Origin: Aliidongia sp035943795
GTDB taxonomy: Bacteria > Pseudomonadota > Alphaproteobacteria > ATCC43930 > CGMCC-115725
Assembly: GCF_035943795.1 (NCBI RefSeq)
Contig: NZ_DASZBY010000036.1
Location: forward strand, 1 to 64,000
Reading direction: 5' to 3'
Length of the DNA: 64,000 nucleotides
Positions 1 to 8,723 of this stretch are shown in pieces. Within the stretch, counting starts at the first letter, position 1, and each line of letters begins with the position of its first letter. The translations under genes and the position numbers were made by a program. The notes beneath the pieces were generated by a model. The model was not told the origin of the DNA. It saw only the letters and a list, made by a program, of their open reading frames with translations, and ran no database searches.

Positions 1-46
1 GGATTGGCCTGATCGATCTTGGTGAACTGCAACAGCTTCTGCGCCA
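1..46 (-). CDS. N-terminal fragment, possible glutamate synthase small subunit (partial)
   Basis: The first 46 bases read leftward from an ATG as MAQKLLQFTKIDQANP and run off the window edge. The opening resembles the N-termini of alphaproteobacterial NAD(P)-dependent glutamate synthase small subunits, which begin with a similar short Met-x-x-Leu-x-Phe stretch before the Cys-rich iron-sulfur domain. Only about 15 residues are visible, so the family assignment is a guess from memory of the start; the existence of a coding start is more likely than its name. Confidence 0.3.
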
Positions 47-342
47 TGAGGCCGCTCCGATACGCGGTCGAGGAACGCCCGGATGAACCAGGCTCGATCG
101 GATATACGGGAGCAAACCGGCGGTTTCCAAGGAGAAAGGAATGGTAATACCCGGATCGGACCTTATTTCTGCAATGCGGGATGGGAATGTCGGAGCCGTT
201 CCATCGAAATCGCGTGAAACGATCTTTCATTTGTTCCGATTCGGATTTATCGACCTAAAGCGTCCGAGGTGGATGGCGGCTCGAAACTTTTCTCCGTTAG
301 TAGCTTCTTGGACGGTTTGAAAATGTCGTAAGAAACACGACG
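47..342. other. Gene-free stretch between two leftward genes
   Basis: This stretch lies upstream of the edge fragment and downstream of the aspartyl protease. No open frame here looks protein-like and no RNA gene was recognised. It probably holds the promoter and leader of the edge gene. It is less GC-rich than its surroundings. Confidence 0.5.
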
Positions 343-370
343 AAAAAGGGGCCGGAAACGTGCCGGCCCC
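343..370 (-). terminator. Intrinsic terminator of the aspartyl protease gene
   Basis: An 8-bp stem pairs 348-355 (GGGGCCGG) with 363-370 (CCGGCCCC) around a 7-nt loop. On the minus strand it is followed by a run of five T. It sits 30 bases after the stop of the leftward gene at 401, the position expected of its rho-independent terminator. Confidence 0.75.
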
Positions 371-400
371 CCCCGCTTCACCAATGATGTCAGCCGCAGA

Positions 401-1387
401 TTATTTAGGCGGCGCTATCGTATAGTAAATCGCGTTCTCGCTGTACGAAATGAACAGATGCAACTTCGTCAGAAAATTCATGCCGACATACACATCCGGC
501 TCGTCTTCGGGACTTTCTTTCAAATGACTCCCGATTTTTTCGACATGCGCTGCCGAGTTGATCGGAGCGATCTCAATTTTGGTATTATGCAGAGTGAGAT
601 CACCGAACGTCATGCTTTGAAAGACATGCTCGTATCTATCGAGCTTTACTCCCTCGATGCCGTACGCCTTCCCGACCTTAGGCGTGTCGATGGAACCAAA
701 AGAGAGATCAAACCGGTCCTCGGCCGAGGCCATCCGCATCATGTTTGAGGGAGCCCCGGTGTCGATGATGCCAAGCATATTCTTGCCGTCGATGGCGATA
801 TTGATCAGCGGAGTATGGAGGATGCCGCCCACCTGGTAGCGTATCTTGGTCTTGAAGAATTCAGGTGCCCAATAGACGACGCGGTCCGCGCAATGCTCCG
901 GCGAAAAGAGGTTCATCTTGCCGCCGGCGAAGTCGAATTCGACGTCGTAATTCTGGAGATAGTCCGTACCGAACAGCCCGACCGGCTCGCCGTCGGTACC
1001 ATCGCCGCCACTCGGCATCACGGCGAAATCGGCATTCCGACTGACCGCCTCACCCATCTTCAGCGTAGTCACCCGCGTTTTCTGGTTTATCGCCTTGCCG
1101 GTCAGACCGAACAGGACGCTCGGCATTTCTTCGATCGGCATGCCCAGGCGCTCGGCGAATTTTTTGCTCACCATGGAGGCCACACCCCCGGTGTCGACCC
1201 GTATCTTGACTGGAACGTCATTGATTTTGACGTCGACAACCAATGTGTTGTAGCGAGTGACCTCAGCCGGAATCGATGCGAGAAGCTTCAAGGTGCAGTC
1301 GGTGGCGGCATGACTCGCATCGATCCAAAGACCAGCAACAGAGATCAATGCGCAGCCGAGAATTCTAAAGGTGCAGGGTAAGGTCAT
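401..1387 (-). CDS. Secreted pepsin/retropepsin-like aspartyl protease family protein
   Basis: A 328-residue protein with an N-terminal signal peptide (hydrophobic residues about 8-22, likely cleavage after the SHA motif). It carries two aspartyl-protease signatures, DTGG at residues 65-68 and DTGA at 209-212, each followed by a hydrophobic beta-rich stretch, so it looks like a duplicated aspartyl-protease fold in one chain. A later GMNFL motif fits the family's hydrophobic-hydrophobic-Gly element. It should act in the periplasm or outside the cell on unknown substrates. It is a single gene with its own terminator. Bacterial members are mostly uncharacterised, so proteolysis is inferred from the motifs. 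Confidence 0.75.
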   Translation of the reverse strand: MTLPCTFRILGCALISVAGLWIDASHAATDCTLKLLASIPAEVTRYNTLVVDVKINDVPVKIRVDTGGVASMVSKKFAERLGMPIEEMPSVLFGLTGKAINQKTRVTTLKMGEAVSRNADFAVMPSGGDGTDGEPVGLFGTDYLQNYDVEFDFAGGKMNLFSPEHCADRVVYWAPEFFKTKIRYQVGGILHTPLINIAIDGKNMLGIIDTGAPSNMMRMASAEDRFDLSFGSIDTPKVGKAYGIEGVKLDRYEHVFQSMTFGDLTLHNTKIEIAPINSAAHVEKIGSHLKESPEDEPDVYVGMNFLTKLHLFISYSENAIYYTIAPPK

Positions 1388-1494
1388 GTTCGCGCTCAGG
1401 ATGATTCCGATGAATATTTTCTAGCATCGAAATCGGCGGCATGCCACAGGGAGCGAGGGCCCGGCGGAACGCGGGCTGAAGGGCGTCGCCAAGA

Positions 1495-2394
1495 ATGAAA
1501 GGCCCGGGCTTGGAATGGAACGACATAAGGCTGTTCCTGGCGGTAGCCCAGGCCGGTAGCCTGTCGGCGGCGGCGCGTCAGGAGCGGGTCGGCATCGCTA
1601 CGGTCGGGCGACGGGTGCATGCGCTCGAACAGGCGCTTGGCCTGCGGCTGTTCGACCGCCTGCCCGAGGGCTATGCGCTGACGGCCGAGGGACGCGATTT
1701 CGTGCCGCTGGCCGAGGACATGCGTGGGGCGGCCGAATCGATCCGGCGCCGGTCCGAAGCGACCGAGATCGACGGCGGAACCGTGCGGCTGACCGCGAAC
1801 GACTGGGATACCCGGTTCCTCTCGTCGCGCTGGGCTCGGCTCGTGGGGGCGCTGCCGGGAATCACGCTCGAATTGGGCCAATCCCACATGCCGACCAATC
1901 TCGCCCGGCGCGACGCGGACCTGGCGATCACCACGGCGCTGCCCGCTGCGGGCGACCTGGTAGCACGCAAGCTGAAGCCGTTCGGCTATGGCATCTATGG
2001 CGCCCGAAGCTTTCTGGAGGCGCGGCCCGAGGCCCGGGCCTGCCCGCCCGATCCGGCGCTCTGGGTCGGGCTCGACGGGCCGCATCAGTATTTTCCGGTC
2101 GCCCGCTGGCTGGCCCGGCACCTTGGCGGGCCGGCACAGGCCAGCCGGACGAGCAACCATCTGGTCATGCAGGACCTGGTCGCGAGCGGTGCCGGCCTCG
2201 GATTGCTCGCCTGCTTCTCCGGTGACGCGGATCCCCGGCTGGAGCGGCTGGGCGCGCCGCTCGCGGAATTGATCGAGGATCGCTGGCTGCTGGTCCACGC
2301 CGACTTGAAACGTGTACCGCGCATCCGCCGGTCGATCGAGGCGCTCGCCCGATTGTTCCTCGACGAGGCGCCGTCCCTCGCCGGTCGCGGCTGA
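1495..2394 (+). CDS. LysR-family transcriptional regulator
   Basis: A 299-residue regulator. Residues about 7-65 form the LysR winged helix-turn-helix (LFLAVAQAGSLSAAARQ, then RVHALEQALGLRLFDRL). The remainder is a LysR substrate-binding domain, with the usual TNLARRDADLAI element near residues 130-140. It belongs to the branch that often regulates an adjacent divergent gene, here the aspartyl protease, from which it is separated by about 107 bases. The effector and targets cannot be read from sequence. It converges on the NDUFA9-like gene with only 7 bases between stops. Confidence 0.9.
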   Translation: MKGPGLEWNDIRLFLAVAQAGSLSAAARQERVGIATVGRRVHALEQALGLRLFDRLPEGYALTAEGRDFVPLAEDMRGAAESIRRRSEATEIDGGTVRLTANDWDTRFLSSRWARLVGALPGITLELGQSHMPTNLARRDADLAITTALPAAGDLVARKLKPFGYGIYGARSFLEARPEARACPPDPALWVGLDGPHQYFPVARWLARHLGGPAQASRTSNHLVMQDLVASGAGLGLLACFSGDADPRLERLGAPLAELIEDRWLLVHADLKRVPRIRRSIEALARLFLDEAPSLAGRG

Positions 2395-2401
2395 GCGGCC
2401 G

Positions 2402-3358
2402 TCAGGCCGGCTTGTGCGGGGCGAAGCGCCCACCGATGCGGAACCGCTCCAGGTAGCTCTGCAGGATCACCTCGGGCGCCGTCGGCGTAATCCCGAGGTC
2501 GACCAGCGTCTTGGCGCCGGGCGAGACGACATTGTCGCTCTTCAGCAGCAGGACCTGGTCGCGCGTCAGCAACCGGCCGGGCAGATGCTCGAGGATGGCC
2601 GCCTGGAAGGTGGCGAGGCCGAAGGGGATCGAGACGAGCGGGAAATTGGGCCGGTCGATCTCGCGCAGCATGATCCGCATCAACTCGGCGAAGCTATAGA
2701 CGTGCGGGCCGCCCAATTCATAGGTCTGGCCGGCGGTGTCGGGCCGGTCGAGCACCACCATCGCCGCATTGGCGACGTCGCCGACATAGACCGGCTGGAA
2801 CCGGGTCTCGCCGCCGCCGATCAGGGGCAGGAACGGCGAAAGTCGCGTCATGGCGGCGAACCGGTTGAAGAACTGATCCTCCGGCCCGAACACGATCGAG
2901 GGGCGCAGGATGGTTGCGCTCGGAAAAGCCGAGCGGACCGCGATTTCACCCTCGGCCTTGGATTTGGCATAGAGCGAGGCCGACGCCGCATCGGCGCCGA
3001 TGGCCGAGAATTGGATGAAGCGGTCGACGCCGGCCGACGCAGAGGCGCGGGCGATGCGATGGGCGCCCTCGTGCTGCAGGGCGTCGAAGCGTTGCCGGCC
3101 GCTTTGCGCCAGGATGCCCACGAGGTTGACGACCAGCTCCGACCCGCCGACCGCTGCCATGACCAGTTCCTCGTCGCGGATGTCGCCATTCACCAGGACG
3201 ATCTGGCCGACGTCGCCCATCGGCTGCAGATAGTTGCCGCGTCGCGCATGCCGGCCGACCACCGCGACCGTCACGCCGCGCTGGGCCAGCCGCTTCACGA
3301 TGTAGCGTCCGATGAAGCCGGTGCCTCCGAAGACCGTCGCGCGGCGAATGGGAGCCAT
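2402..3358 (-). CDS. Complex I NDUFA9-like NAD(P)-binding protein (atypical short-chain dehydrogenase)
   Basis: A 318-residue Rossmann-fold protein. The start at 3358 puts the dinucleotide-binding motif GGTGFIG at residues 9-15; the open frame upstream of it has no domain and no ribosome site. The family (NAD-dependent epimerase-like, complex I NDUFA9 subunit family) is common in alphaproteobacteria and is thought to be a NADPH-binding accessory of respiratory complex I. The YAKSKAEGE motif near residues 125-133 matches the Tyr-x-x-x-Lys catalytic pair of extended short-chain dehydrogenases. No other complex I gene is nearby. Assignment to complex I is by family only. Confidence 0.85.
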   Translation of the reverse strand: MAPIRRATVFGGTGFIGRYIVKRLAQRGVTVAVVGRHARRGNYLQPMGDVGQIVLVNGDIRDEELVMAAVGGSELVVNLVGILAQSGRQRFDALQHEGAHRIARASASAGVDRFIQFSAIGADAASASLYAKSKAEGEIAVRSAFPSATILRPSIVFGPEDQFFNRFAAMTRLSPFLPLIGGGETRFQPVYVGDVANAAMVVLDRPDTAGQTYELGGPHVYSFAELMRIMLREIDRPNFPLVSIPFGLATFQAAILEHLPGRLLTRDQVLLLKSDNVVSPGAKTLVDLGITPTAPEVILQSYLERFRIGGRFAPHKPA

Positions 3359-3503
3359 GTTCAGACCTCTCAAAGCGTTTCCGATCAACGAAAACACTAA
3401 CACGTAAAAAGGCTTGGCGCTCCCAAGGCTCGGCCAATCTTTTGCGGGGCCGCGCGGCGCCCGCCCGGACCGGGCGGTCCGGATGGCGACGTGAAAAGTC
3501 TGG

Positions 3504-3532
3504 TTGACAAGGCCTGCGGGCTCCCTTATCAC
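3504..3532 (+). promoter_or_regulatory. Sigma-70 promoter of tRNA-Leu
   Basis: A perfect -35 (TTGACA, 3504-3509) is followed after 17 bases by TATCAC (3527-3532). The expected start site falls about 10 bases before the mature tRNA at 3549. Confidence 0.7.
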
Positions 3533-3548
3533 CCGGCTCCTCACCTAA

Positions 3549-3635
3549 GCCCAGGTGGCGGAATTGGTAGACGCGCTGGTTTCAGGTATCAGTGGGGGCA
3601 ACCTCGTGAAAGTTCGAGTCTTTTCCTGGGCACCA
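3549..3635 (+). tRNA. tRNA-Leu (anticodon CAG)
   Basis: An 87-base class II tRNA. The acceptor stem pairs GCCCAGG (3549-3555) with CCTGGGC (3625-3631), followed by discriminator A and an encoded CCA. The D arm, a 5-bp anticodon stem with loop TTCAGGT (anticodon CAG, reading CUG), a long variable arm typical of leucine and a T loop with GTTCGAGTC are all visible. CUG is a major leucine codon in this GC-rich sequence. Confidence 0.96.
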
Positions 3636-3713
3636 TAGTGATCCTCCCGTCCGTCTGATCTTGCAGAAGATCGGATGGACGGGGAGGGACCTCTTCTCCG
3701 CAGGACACCGCCC

Positions 3714-4325
3714 GTGACCGTTACTTATCACCGCGGCGATCTGCCCGCCGGCCTTTCCTTCGGAAATTCAGTCGCCATCGATAGCGAGACCATGGGCCTC
3801 AACCCGTGGCGCGATCGTTTGTGCGTTGTGCAGCTGTCGGCCGGCGACGGCACGGCCCATATCGTCCAGCTGCCGCTCGGCGAGTATGACGCGCCCAACC
3901 TCAAGGCGCTCCTGACCGATCCGGCCGTCACCAAGCTGTTCCATTTCGGCCGATTCGACATCGCCGTGATGAAGCAGTACCTGGGCGTGGTCACGGCGCC
4001 GGTCTATTGCACCAAGATCGCTTCCAAGCTCGTACGCACCTTCACCGACCGCCATGGCCTGAAGGACCTGTGCAAGGAGCTGCTGAACATCGAGCTGTCG
4101 AAGCAGCAGCAGTCTTCCGACTGGGGCGCCGATGAGCTGACCGAAGAACAGCTGAAATACGCCGCGTCCGACGTGCTGTATCTTCACCAGATGAAGGAAA
4201 AGCTCGACGTGATGCTGGCGCGCGAGGGCCGGACCGAACTCGCCCAGGCCTGTTTCGACTTCCTGCCGGCGCGCGCGCTGCTGGATCTGGCCGGCTGGCC
4301 GGAGAGCGACATCTTCGCCCATTGA
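3714..4325 (+). CDS. Ribonuclease D-like 3'-5' exonuclease
   Basis: A DEDDy-family exonuclease domain of about 203 residues. The acidic triad is visible: DSE in AIDSETMGL near residue 20, FDI in FHFGRFDIAVM near residue 80, and the final Asp with Tyr in YAASDVLYLHQ near residue 160. It lacks the HRDC domains of full-length E. coli RNase D, which is normal for the short alphaproteobacterial version. The GTG at 3714 has a good ribosome site (AGGA, 8 bases upstream) and matches the family's usual start; an ATG at 3675 would add 13 residues. The role is trimming of structured RNA 3' ends, probably tRNA. Confidence 0.85.
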   Translation: MTVTYHRGDLPAGLSFGNSVAIDSETMGLNPWRDRLCVVQLSAGDGTAHIVQLPLGEYDAPNLKALLTDPAVTKLFHFGRFDIAVMKQYLGVVTAPVYCTKIASKLVRTFTDRHGLKDLCKELLNIELSKQQQSSDWGADELTEEQLKYAASDVLYLHQMKEKLDVMLAREGRTELAQACFDFLPARALLDLAGWPESDIFAH

Positions 4326-4402
4326 GGGCGGGATGGGCCCCCGGCCTTGGAGCCCTGCGCTCCGGTGCCGGAAGGTCTGTGTGTTTGCCGCGCCGCGGTG
4401 AA

Positions 4403-4431
4403 TTGACTTAAGCCGAGGGCTCCTCTATAGA
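4403..4431 (+). promoter_or_regulatory. Sigma-70 promoter of rpmH
   Basis: TTGACT (4403-4408) and TATAGA (4426-4431) are separated by exactly 17 bases, placing the transcript start about 36 bases upstream of rpmH. This would drive the rpmH-rnpA-yidD-yidC series. Confidence 0.75.
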
Positions 4432-4474
4432 CGGGCGCTCGAATTTTGATGCCTAAGCGTTTGGAGTTTTCGTC

Positions 4475-4609
4475 GTGAAGCGCACCTATCAGCCCAGCAA
4501 GATCGTCCGTAAGCGGCGCCACGGCTTCCGCGCCCGCCTCGCCACGGTCGGCGGACGTAAGGTGCTGGCCGCCCGTCGCAGCCGCGGCCGCAAGCGTCTG
4601 TCGGCCTAA
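4475..4609 (+). CDS. rpmH: 50S ribosomal protein L34
   Basis: A 44-residue, extremely basic protein starting at GTG, reading KRTYQPSKIVRKRRHGF and ending GRKRLSA, the canonical L34 sequence and exact family length. L34 is a small late-assembly component of the large ribosomal subunit. It is the first gene of the conserved rpmH-rnpA-yidD-yidC block, with a strong promoter directly upstream. dnaA, a frequent neighbour in other bacteria, is not here. Confidence 0.98.
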   Translation: MKRTYQPSKIVRKRRHGFRARLATVGGRKVLAARRSRGRKRLSA

Positions 4610-4631
4610 CGGCCGCTTCAAGCGGCCTCCC

Positions 4632-5030
4632 ATGCCCCGTACTCTCGGCCGGATGACAGAGCGCAAGGATTTCTTGCGCGTCGCGGGCGGGAGACGCAAA
4701 TGGGTGGCCCCCGGCCTGATTCTGCAGGTTGCGCTCAGCGACGCACCTGAGATGGCCGGGCCCCATGCCGAGGGGCGCCGCATCGGTTTTACCGCATCGA
4801 AGAAAGTCGGCAACGCCGTCGCCCGCAACCGCGCCAAGCGCCGTCTGCGCGCGGCGGCGCGTGCTTTGGTGGCGGACAACGGCCTGCCCGAACACGACTT
4901 CGTGCTGATCGCGCGGCAGGAAACCGGCGGTGTGCGCTACGCGCAATTGCTGGCAGAACTTGAAAAAGCCTTGCGACGGCTCAAAGTCTGGCGCGATGGT
5001 CCGGCCGCTTTCTCGGCATCGGCCGAGTAG
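4632..5030 (+). CDS. rnpA: Ribonuclease P protein component
   Basis: A 132-residue basic protein carrying the RNase P protein signature: RIGFTASKKVGNAVARNRAKRR (residues about 54-75), which contacts the catalytic RNA and pre-tRNA leader. It assists 5' maturation of tRNAs. It lies 22 bases after rpmH. The start could instead be the internal ATG at 4653 (MTERKDF), which begins closer to the conserved fold; the first seven residues are not conserved in the family. Confidence 0.95.
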   Translation: MPRTLGRMTERKDFLRVAGGRRKWVAPGLILQVALSDAPEMAGPHAEGRRIGFTASKKVGNAVARNRAKRRLRAAARALVADNGLPEHDFVLIARQETGGVRYAQLLAELEKALRRLKVWRDGPAAFSASAE

Positions 5031-5040
5031 CGAGGCGATC

Positions 5041-5313
5041 ATGGCGCGTGTGTTGCGGGGGCTAATCTGGCTCTACCGGATGCTGGTCTCGCCATTGCTG
5101 GGACCGAAATGCCGATTCGAACCGAGCTGTTCGGCCTATGCCATGGAGGCGATCGGCCGCCACGGCGCCTGGTCCGGCAGCTGGATGTCGCTATGCCGGC
5201 TCGGCCGCTGCCACCCCTGGGGCGGTAGCGGCTACGATCCGGTTCCCGAGAATATCGCGCCTGCGCCGGCCGACGGTCGCGCGCATCATACTGGATGTCG
5301 GCACGCCCGTTAG
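5041..5313 (+). CDS. yidD: Membrane protein insertion efficiency factor YidD
   Basis: A 90-residue YidD protein with the hallmark residues LIWLYRMLVSPLLGPKCRF, then PSCSAYAMEAI and RLGRCHPWGGSGYDPVP, including the conserved Cys residues. It associates with the inner membrane through an amphipathic N-terminal helix and assists YidC-dependent insertion. It sits between rnpA and yidC as in most proteobacteria. The C-terminus is extended and overlaps the long-frame region just before yidC. Confidence 0.95.
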   Translation: MARVLRGLIWLYRMLVSPLLGPKCRFEPSCSAYAMEAIGRHGAWSGSWMSLCRLGRCHPWGGSGYDPVPENIAPAPADGRAHHTGCRHAR

Positions 5314-5336
5314 GGTGGCGTGCCCTGAGAGGACCC

Positions 5337-7082
5337 ATGCAGGGAATGGAGCAACGCAATCTCGTCGTCTTTATCGCGCTCGCCATCGCGATTCTGCTCG
5401 GCTCCCAGTATCTCCTACCGCATCCGCAGCGGCCGGTGCAGACCGCCGAACAGGCGGCTCAGAACAATGCCGCCAACGTTTCGCCGGCCGGACCGAACGC
5501 GCCCACCGGCACGCAATTGCCGAACGCCGCTACCGAGGCGGCCGCGACCGAGACGCGCGACCAGGTGTTGGCCGAAACGCAACGCATTGCCATCGATACG
5601 CCGAACCTGAAGGGCTCGATCAATCTGAAGGGCGCGCGATTCGACGACCTGACGTTGACGCGCTATCGCGAGACCATCGATCCGGCGAGCCCGGCCATCG
5701 TGCTGCTGTCGCCCTCTGGCGCCCCCAATGCCTATCGCGCCTCGCAGGGCTGGATCGCCAAGGACCCGTCGGTCAAGCTGCCGAACGATGACACGGTCTG
5801 GCAATCCTCCGGCGGCACGCTGTCGCCCAAGACCCCGGTCGCCCTGACCTGGGACAACGGCGCCGGCCTGACCTTCAAGCGCGAAGTCTCGGTCGACGAC
5901 AATTTCCTGTTCACGATCAAAGACACGGTCGCGAACGCGGGAACGGCCCCCGTCGCCCTCTATCCCTATGCCTCGGTCGCGCGGACCGGCGAACCGGCGG
6001 CGTCTTCGACCTGGGTATCCTACGAAGGGCCGATCGGCGGCTATACGACCGGCGCAGAGGAACTGAGCTACAAGGACGTGGCGGCAGGCAAGACGGTGCC
6101 CAAGGAAACGGTCGGCGGTTGGTTGGGCTTCTCCGACAAATATTGGCTGGCCGCGGTGGCGCCGGATCAGAAAACCGCCATCACGGCGCGCTTCTCCCAT
6201 TCCGGCACTGGCGAGACCCAGACCTTCCAGGCCGACTATCTGGGTGCGGAGACCGATGTCGCCCCCGGTGCGTCGATCGACAATAGCGGCGTCGTCTTCG
6301 CCGGCGCCAAGGAAGTGAAGCTGCTCGACCATTACACCAAGAATGCCGGCCTGCCGAATTTCGATCGTGCGGTCGATTTCGGCTGGTTCTATTTCCTGAC
6401 CAAGCCGATCTTCTACCTGCTCGACTGGCTCTATGCCCAGGTCGGCAATTTCGGCATCGCCATCCTGATGCTGACGGTCGTCATCAAGGGCCTGTTCTTC
6501 CCTTTGGCCAACAAGGCCTTCAAGAGCATGGACAAGATGAAGCAGCTTCAGCCGGAAATGGCGAAGCTGAAGGAACAGTGCGGCGACGACAAGGTCAAGC
6601 TGCAGCAGGAAACCATGGCGCTCTACAAGCGCATGGGCGTCAACCCGGTCGCGGGCTGTCTGCCGATGCTGCTGCAGATCCCGGTGTTTTTCTCGCTGTA
6701 CAAGGTGCTCTATGTCACCATCGAGATGCGGCATGCGCCGTTCTTCGGCTGGATCCAGGATCTGTCGGCACCGGATCCGACGACCCTGTTCAACCTGTTC
6801 GGCCTCATCCCCTGGACGCCGCCGCAGTTCCTGATGATCGGCGCCTGGCCGGCGATCTACTGCATCACCATGTTGCTGCAGCAGCGCATGCAGCCGACGC
6901 CGCCCGACCCGACGCAGGCGCGCATGATGCAGTTCATGCCGTTCGTCTTCACCTTCATGCTCGGCAAATTCCCCGCCGGCCTGATGATCTACTATTCCTG
7001 GAACAACATCTTGACGGTCGGCCAGCAGATGCTGATCCGCCGCCGGGGCGCCGCGGCCGCTGCCGCCCGCGCCAGGGCCTGA
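5337..7082 (+). CDS. yidC: Membrane protein insertase YidC
   Basis: A 581-residue insertase of the Gram-negative type. It has an N-terminal membrane anchor (LVVFIALAIAILLGSQYLL), a large periplasmic beta-sandwich domain (about residues 60-330), and a conserved C-terminal core of five membrane helices beginning at FGWFYFLTKPIFYLL, with the MGVNPVAGCLPMLLQIPVF segment. It inserts and folds inner-membrane proteins alone or with SecYEG. The ATG at 5337 follows GAGAGGA at suitable spacing; the ATG at 5346 is also possible. The C-terminus ends in an Arg/Ala-rich tail. Confidence 0.97.
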   Translation: MQGMEQRNLVVFIALAIAILLGSQYLLPHPQRPVQTAEQAAQNNAANVSPAGPNAPTGTQLPNAATEAAATETRDQVLAETQRIAIDTPNLKGSINLKGARFDDLTLTRYRETIDPASPAIVLLSPSGAPNAYRASQGWIAKDPSVKLPNDDTVWQSSGGTLSPKTPVALTWDNGAGLTFKREVSVDDNFLFTIKDTVANAGTAPVALYPYASVARTGEPAASSTWVSYEGPIGGYTTGAEELSYKDVAAGKTVPKETVGGWLGFSDKYWLAAVAPDQKTAITARFSHSGTGETQTFQADYLGAETDVAPGASIDNSGVVFAGAKEVKLLDHYTKNAGLPNFDRAVDFGWFYFLTKPIFYLLDWLYAQVGNFGIAILMLTVVIKGLFFPLANKAFKSMDKMKQLQPEMAKLKEQCGDDKVKLQQETMALYKRMGVNPVAGCLPMLLQIPVFFSLYKVLYVTIEMRHAPFFGWIQDLSAPDPTTLFNLFGLIPWTPPQFLMIGAWPAIYCITMLLQQRMQPTPPDPTQARMMQFMPFVFTFMLGKFPAGLMIYYSWNNILTVGQQMLIRRRGAAAAAARARA

Positions 7083-7083
7083 G

Positions 7084-7740
7084 ATGGACAGCGAACTGGA
7101 GCCGTCGCCCGCGTCCCTCGATGCCGGGCGACGGCTGTTCGCTGCCGAATGCGGCTTCACCAACGGATCGACCAAGCTGGAAACCATCCCGGCCGCGACC
7201 CTGCCTGAAGTGGCATTTGCCGGACGCTCCAACGTCGGCAAGTCGAGCCTGATCAACGGCCTCACCGGCCGCAACACGCTGGCGCGCACCTCCAACACGC
7301 CGGGGCGGACCCAGCAGCTCAACTTCTTCGACCTGGGGTCCCGCCTGGTCCTGGTCGATATGCCCGGCTATGGCTATGCCAAGGCGCCGAAGACCCAGAT
7401 CGCCGCCTGGAACGGGCTGGTGAATGATTTCCTGCGCGGCCGCTCGACCCTTCGGCGCGTCTGCGTGCTGATCGACGCGCGCCACGGGCTGAAGGACGTC
7501 GACGAGCCGATCATGAAGATGCTCGACGGCTCGGCAGTGTCCTACCAGATCGTGCTGACCAAGGCGGACAAGGTCCGTCCGAACGAACTCGCCGCCCGGA
7601 TGCGCGAGATCGGTGCGGTGCTGGCGACCCACACGGCGGCGCATCCGGTCATTCACGCGACCAGCTCCGAGGATGGTACGGGCATCGCCGTGCTCCGCGC
7701 GGCGCTCACCGCGCTTGCAGCGGTAACCTCAGTCGTCTAA
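7084..7740 (+). CDS. yihA: Ribosome biogenesis GTP-binding protein YihA/YsxC (EngB)
   Basis: A 218-residue small GTPase with all G motifs: GRSNVGKSSLI (G1, about residues 47-57), the switch containing TPGRTQ, DMPGYG (G3), TKADK (G4) and a C-terminal SSEDGTG (G5). The family is required for late 50S subunit assembly. It begins two bases after the yidC stop and is probably co-transcribed with it. The first 25 residues are a variable extension. Confidence 0.96.
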   Translation: MDSELEPSPASLDAGRRLFAAECGFTNGSTKLETIPAATLPEVAFAGRSNVGKSSLINGLTGRNTLARTSNTPGRTQQLNFFDLGSRLVLVDMPGYGYAKAPKTQIAAWNGLVNDFLRGRSTLRRVCVLIDARHGLKDVDEPIMKMLDGSAVSYQIVLTKADKVRPNELAARMREIGAVLATHTAAHPVIHATSSEDGTGIAVLRAALTALAAVTSVV

Positions 7741-7786
7741 TCGGGTCCTACGAGAAAGAAACCACGCGGAGCGAGAGGGCCGCCCG

Positions 7787-8680
7787 ATGATCAGTGAACA
7801 AGAAATCGCGCTCAAGGCGGAAATCCTGTCCGAGGCGCTGCCCTTCATGAAGCGCTATGCCGGCAAGACCGTCGTGGTGAAGTACGGCGGCCATGCCATG
7901 GGCGACACCGTGCTGGGCGCCCGCTTCGCGCGCGACGTGGTCATGCTGAAGCAGATCGGCGTCAATGTCGTGGTCGTCCATGGCGGCGGCCCGCAGATCG
8001 GCCAGATGCTCGAGCGGCTGAAGATCAAGTCGTCGTTCATCGACGGGCTGCGCGTCACCGACAAGGAGACGGTCGAGATCGTCGAGATGGTGCTGGCGGG
8101 CTCGATCAACAAAGAGATCGTCGGCCTGATCAATGCCGCCGGCGGCACCGCGATCGGCCTGTCGGGCAAGGACGGCGGCCTGATCCGCGCCCGGAAACTG
8201 ACTCGGACCAAGCGCGATCCGGACAGCAACATCGAGCAGTTGCTGGACCTGGGCTTCGTCGGCGAACCGACGGAGATCAATACCGGCGTGCTGGATCTGC
8301 TGACACGCTCCGACATCATCCCGGTCATCGCGCCGATCGGCCTCGGGGCCGAGGGCGAGACCTACAACATCAACGCCGACACCTCGGCCGGTGCCATCGC
8401 CGGTGCGCTGAAGGCCTCACGCCTGCTGATGCTGACCGACACTGCCGGCGTGATGGACCAGGACAAGAAGGTCATGCCCGAAATCTCGGTCGATCAGGCG
8501 CGCGCCATGATTGCCGACGGCACGATCTACGGCGGCATGATCCCCAAGATCGAGACGTGCCTGGACGCGGTCGACCAGGGTGTCGAAGCGGCGGTCATCC
8601 TCGACGGCCGCAAGGCACACGCGATTCTGGTCGAGCTGTTCATCAGCTCGGGTGCCGGCACGCTCATTCGGAAGAAATGA
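7787..8680 (+). CDS. argB: Acetylglutamate kinase
   Basis: A 297-residue amino acid kinase. The nucleotide-binding VVKYGGHAMG motif lies near residues 28-37, the HGGGPQIG loop near 65-72 and the LTDTAGVMD element near 217. It phosphorylates N-acetyl-L-glutamate in the second step of arginine synthesis. The N-terminal extension (ALKAEILSEALPFMKRYAG) is the helix found in hexameric, arginine-inhibited enzymes, so feedback inhibition by arginine is likely. It follows yihA by 46 bases with a GAGAGG ribosome site region. Confidence 0.97.
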   Translation: MISEQEIALKAEILSEALPFMKRYAGKTVVVKYGGHAMGDTVLGARFARDVVMLKQIGVNVVVVHGGGPQIGQMLERLKIKSSFIDGLRVTDKETVEIVEMVLAGSINKEIVGLINAAGGTAIGLSGKDGGLIRARKLTRTKRDPDSNIEQLLDLGFVGEPTEINTGVLDLLTRSDIIPVIAPIGLGAEGETYNINADTSAGAIAGALKASRLLMLTDTAGVMDQDKKVMPEISVDQARAMIADGTIYGGMIPKIETCLDAVDQGVEAAVILDGRKAHAILVELFISSGAGTLIRKK

Positions 8681-8685
8681 CGGGT

Positions 8686-8713
8686 CCGGCGCCGCCCGAT
8701 CGGGCGGCGCCGG
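8686..8713. terminator. Perfect 12-bp hairpin between convergent genes
   Basis: Bases 8686-8697 (CCGGCGCCGCCC) pair without mismatch to 8702-8713 around the loop GATC. It lies just after the argB stop and before the stop of the convergent methyltransferase gene. The T run is weak (ATTT), but the stem is very stable and symmetrical, so it likely works as a terminator in both directions. Confidence 0.75.
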
Positions 8714-8723
8714 ATTTCCGGAA

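Noticed and set aside
3359..3544. N-terminal extension of the NDUFA9-like protein
   Set aside because: The 62 extra residues lack similarity to the family, have no ribosome site and would push the Rossmann motif away from its normal N-terminal position.
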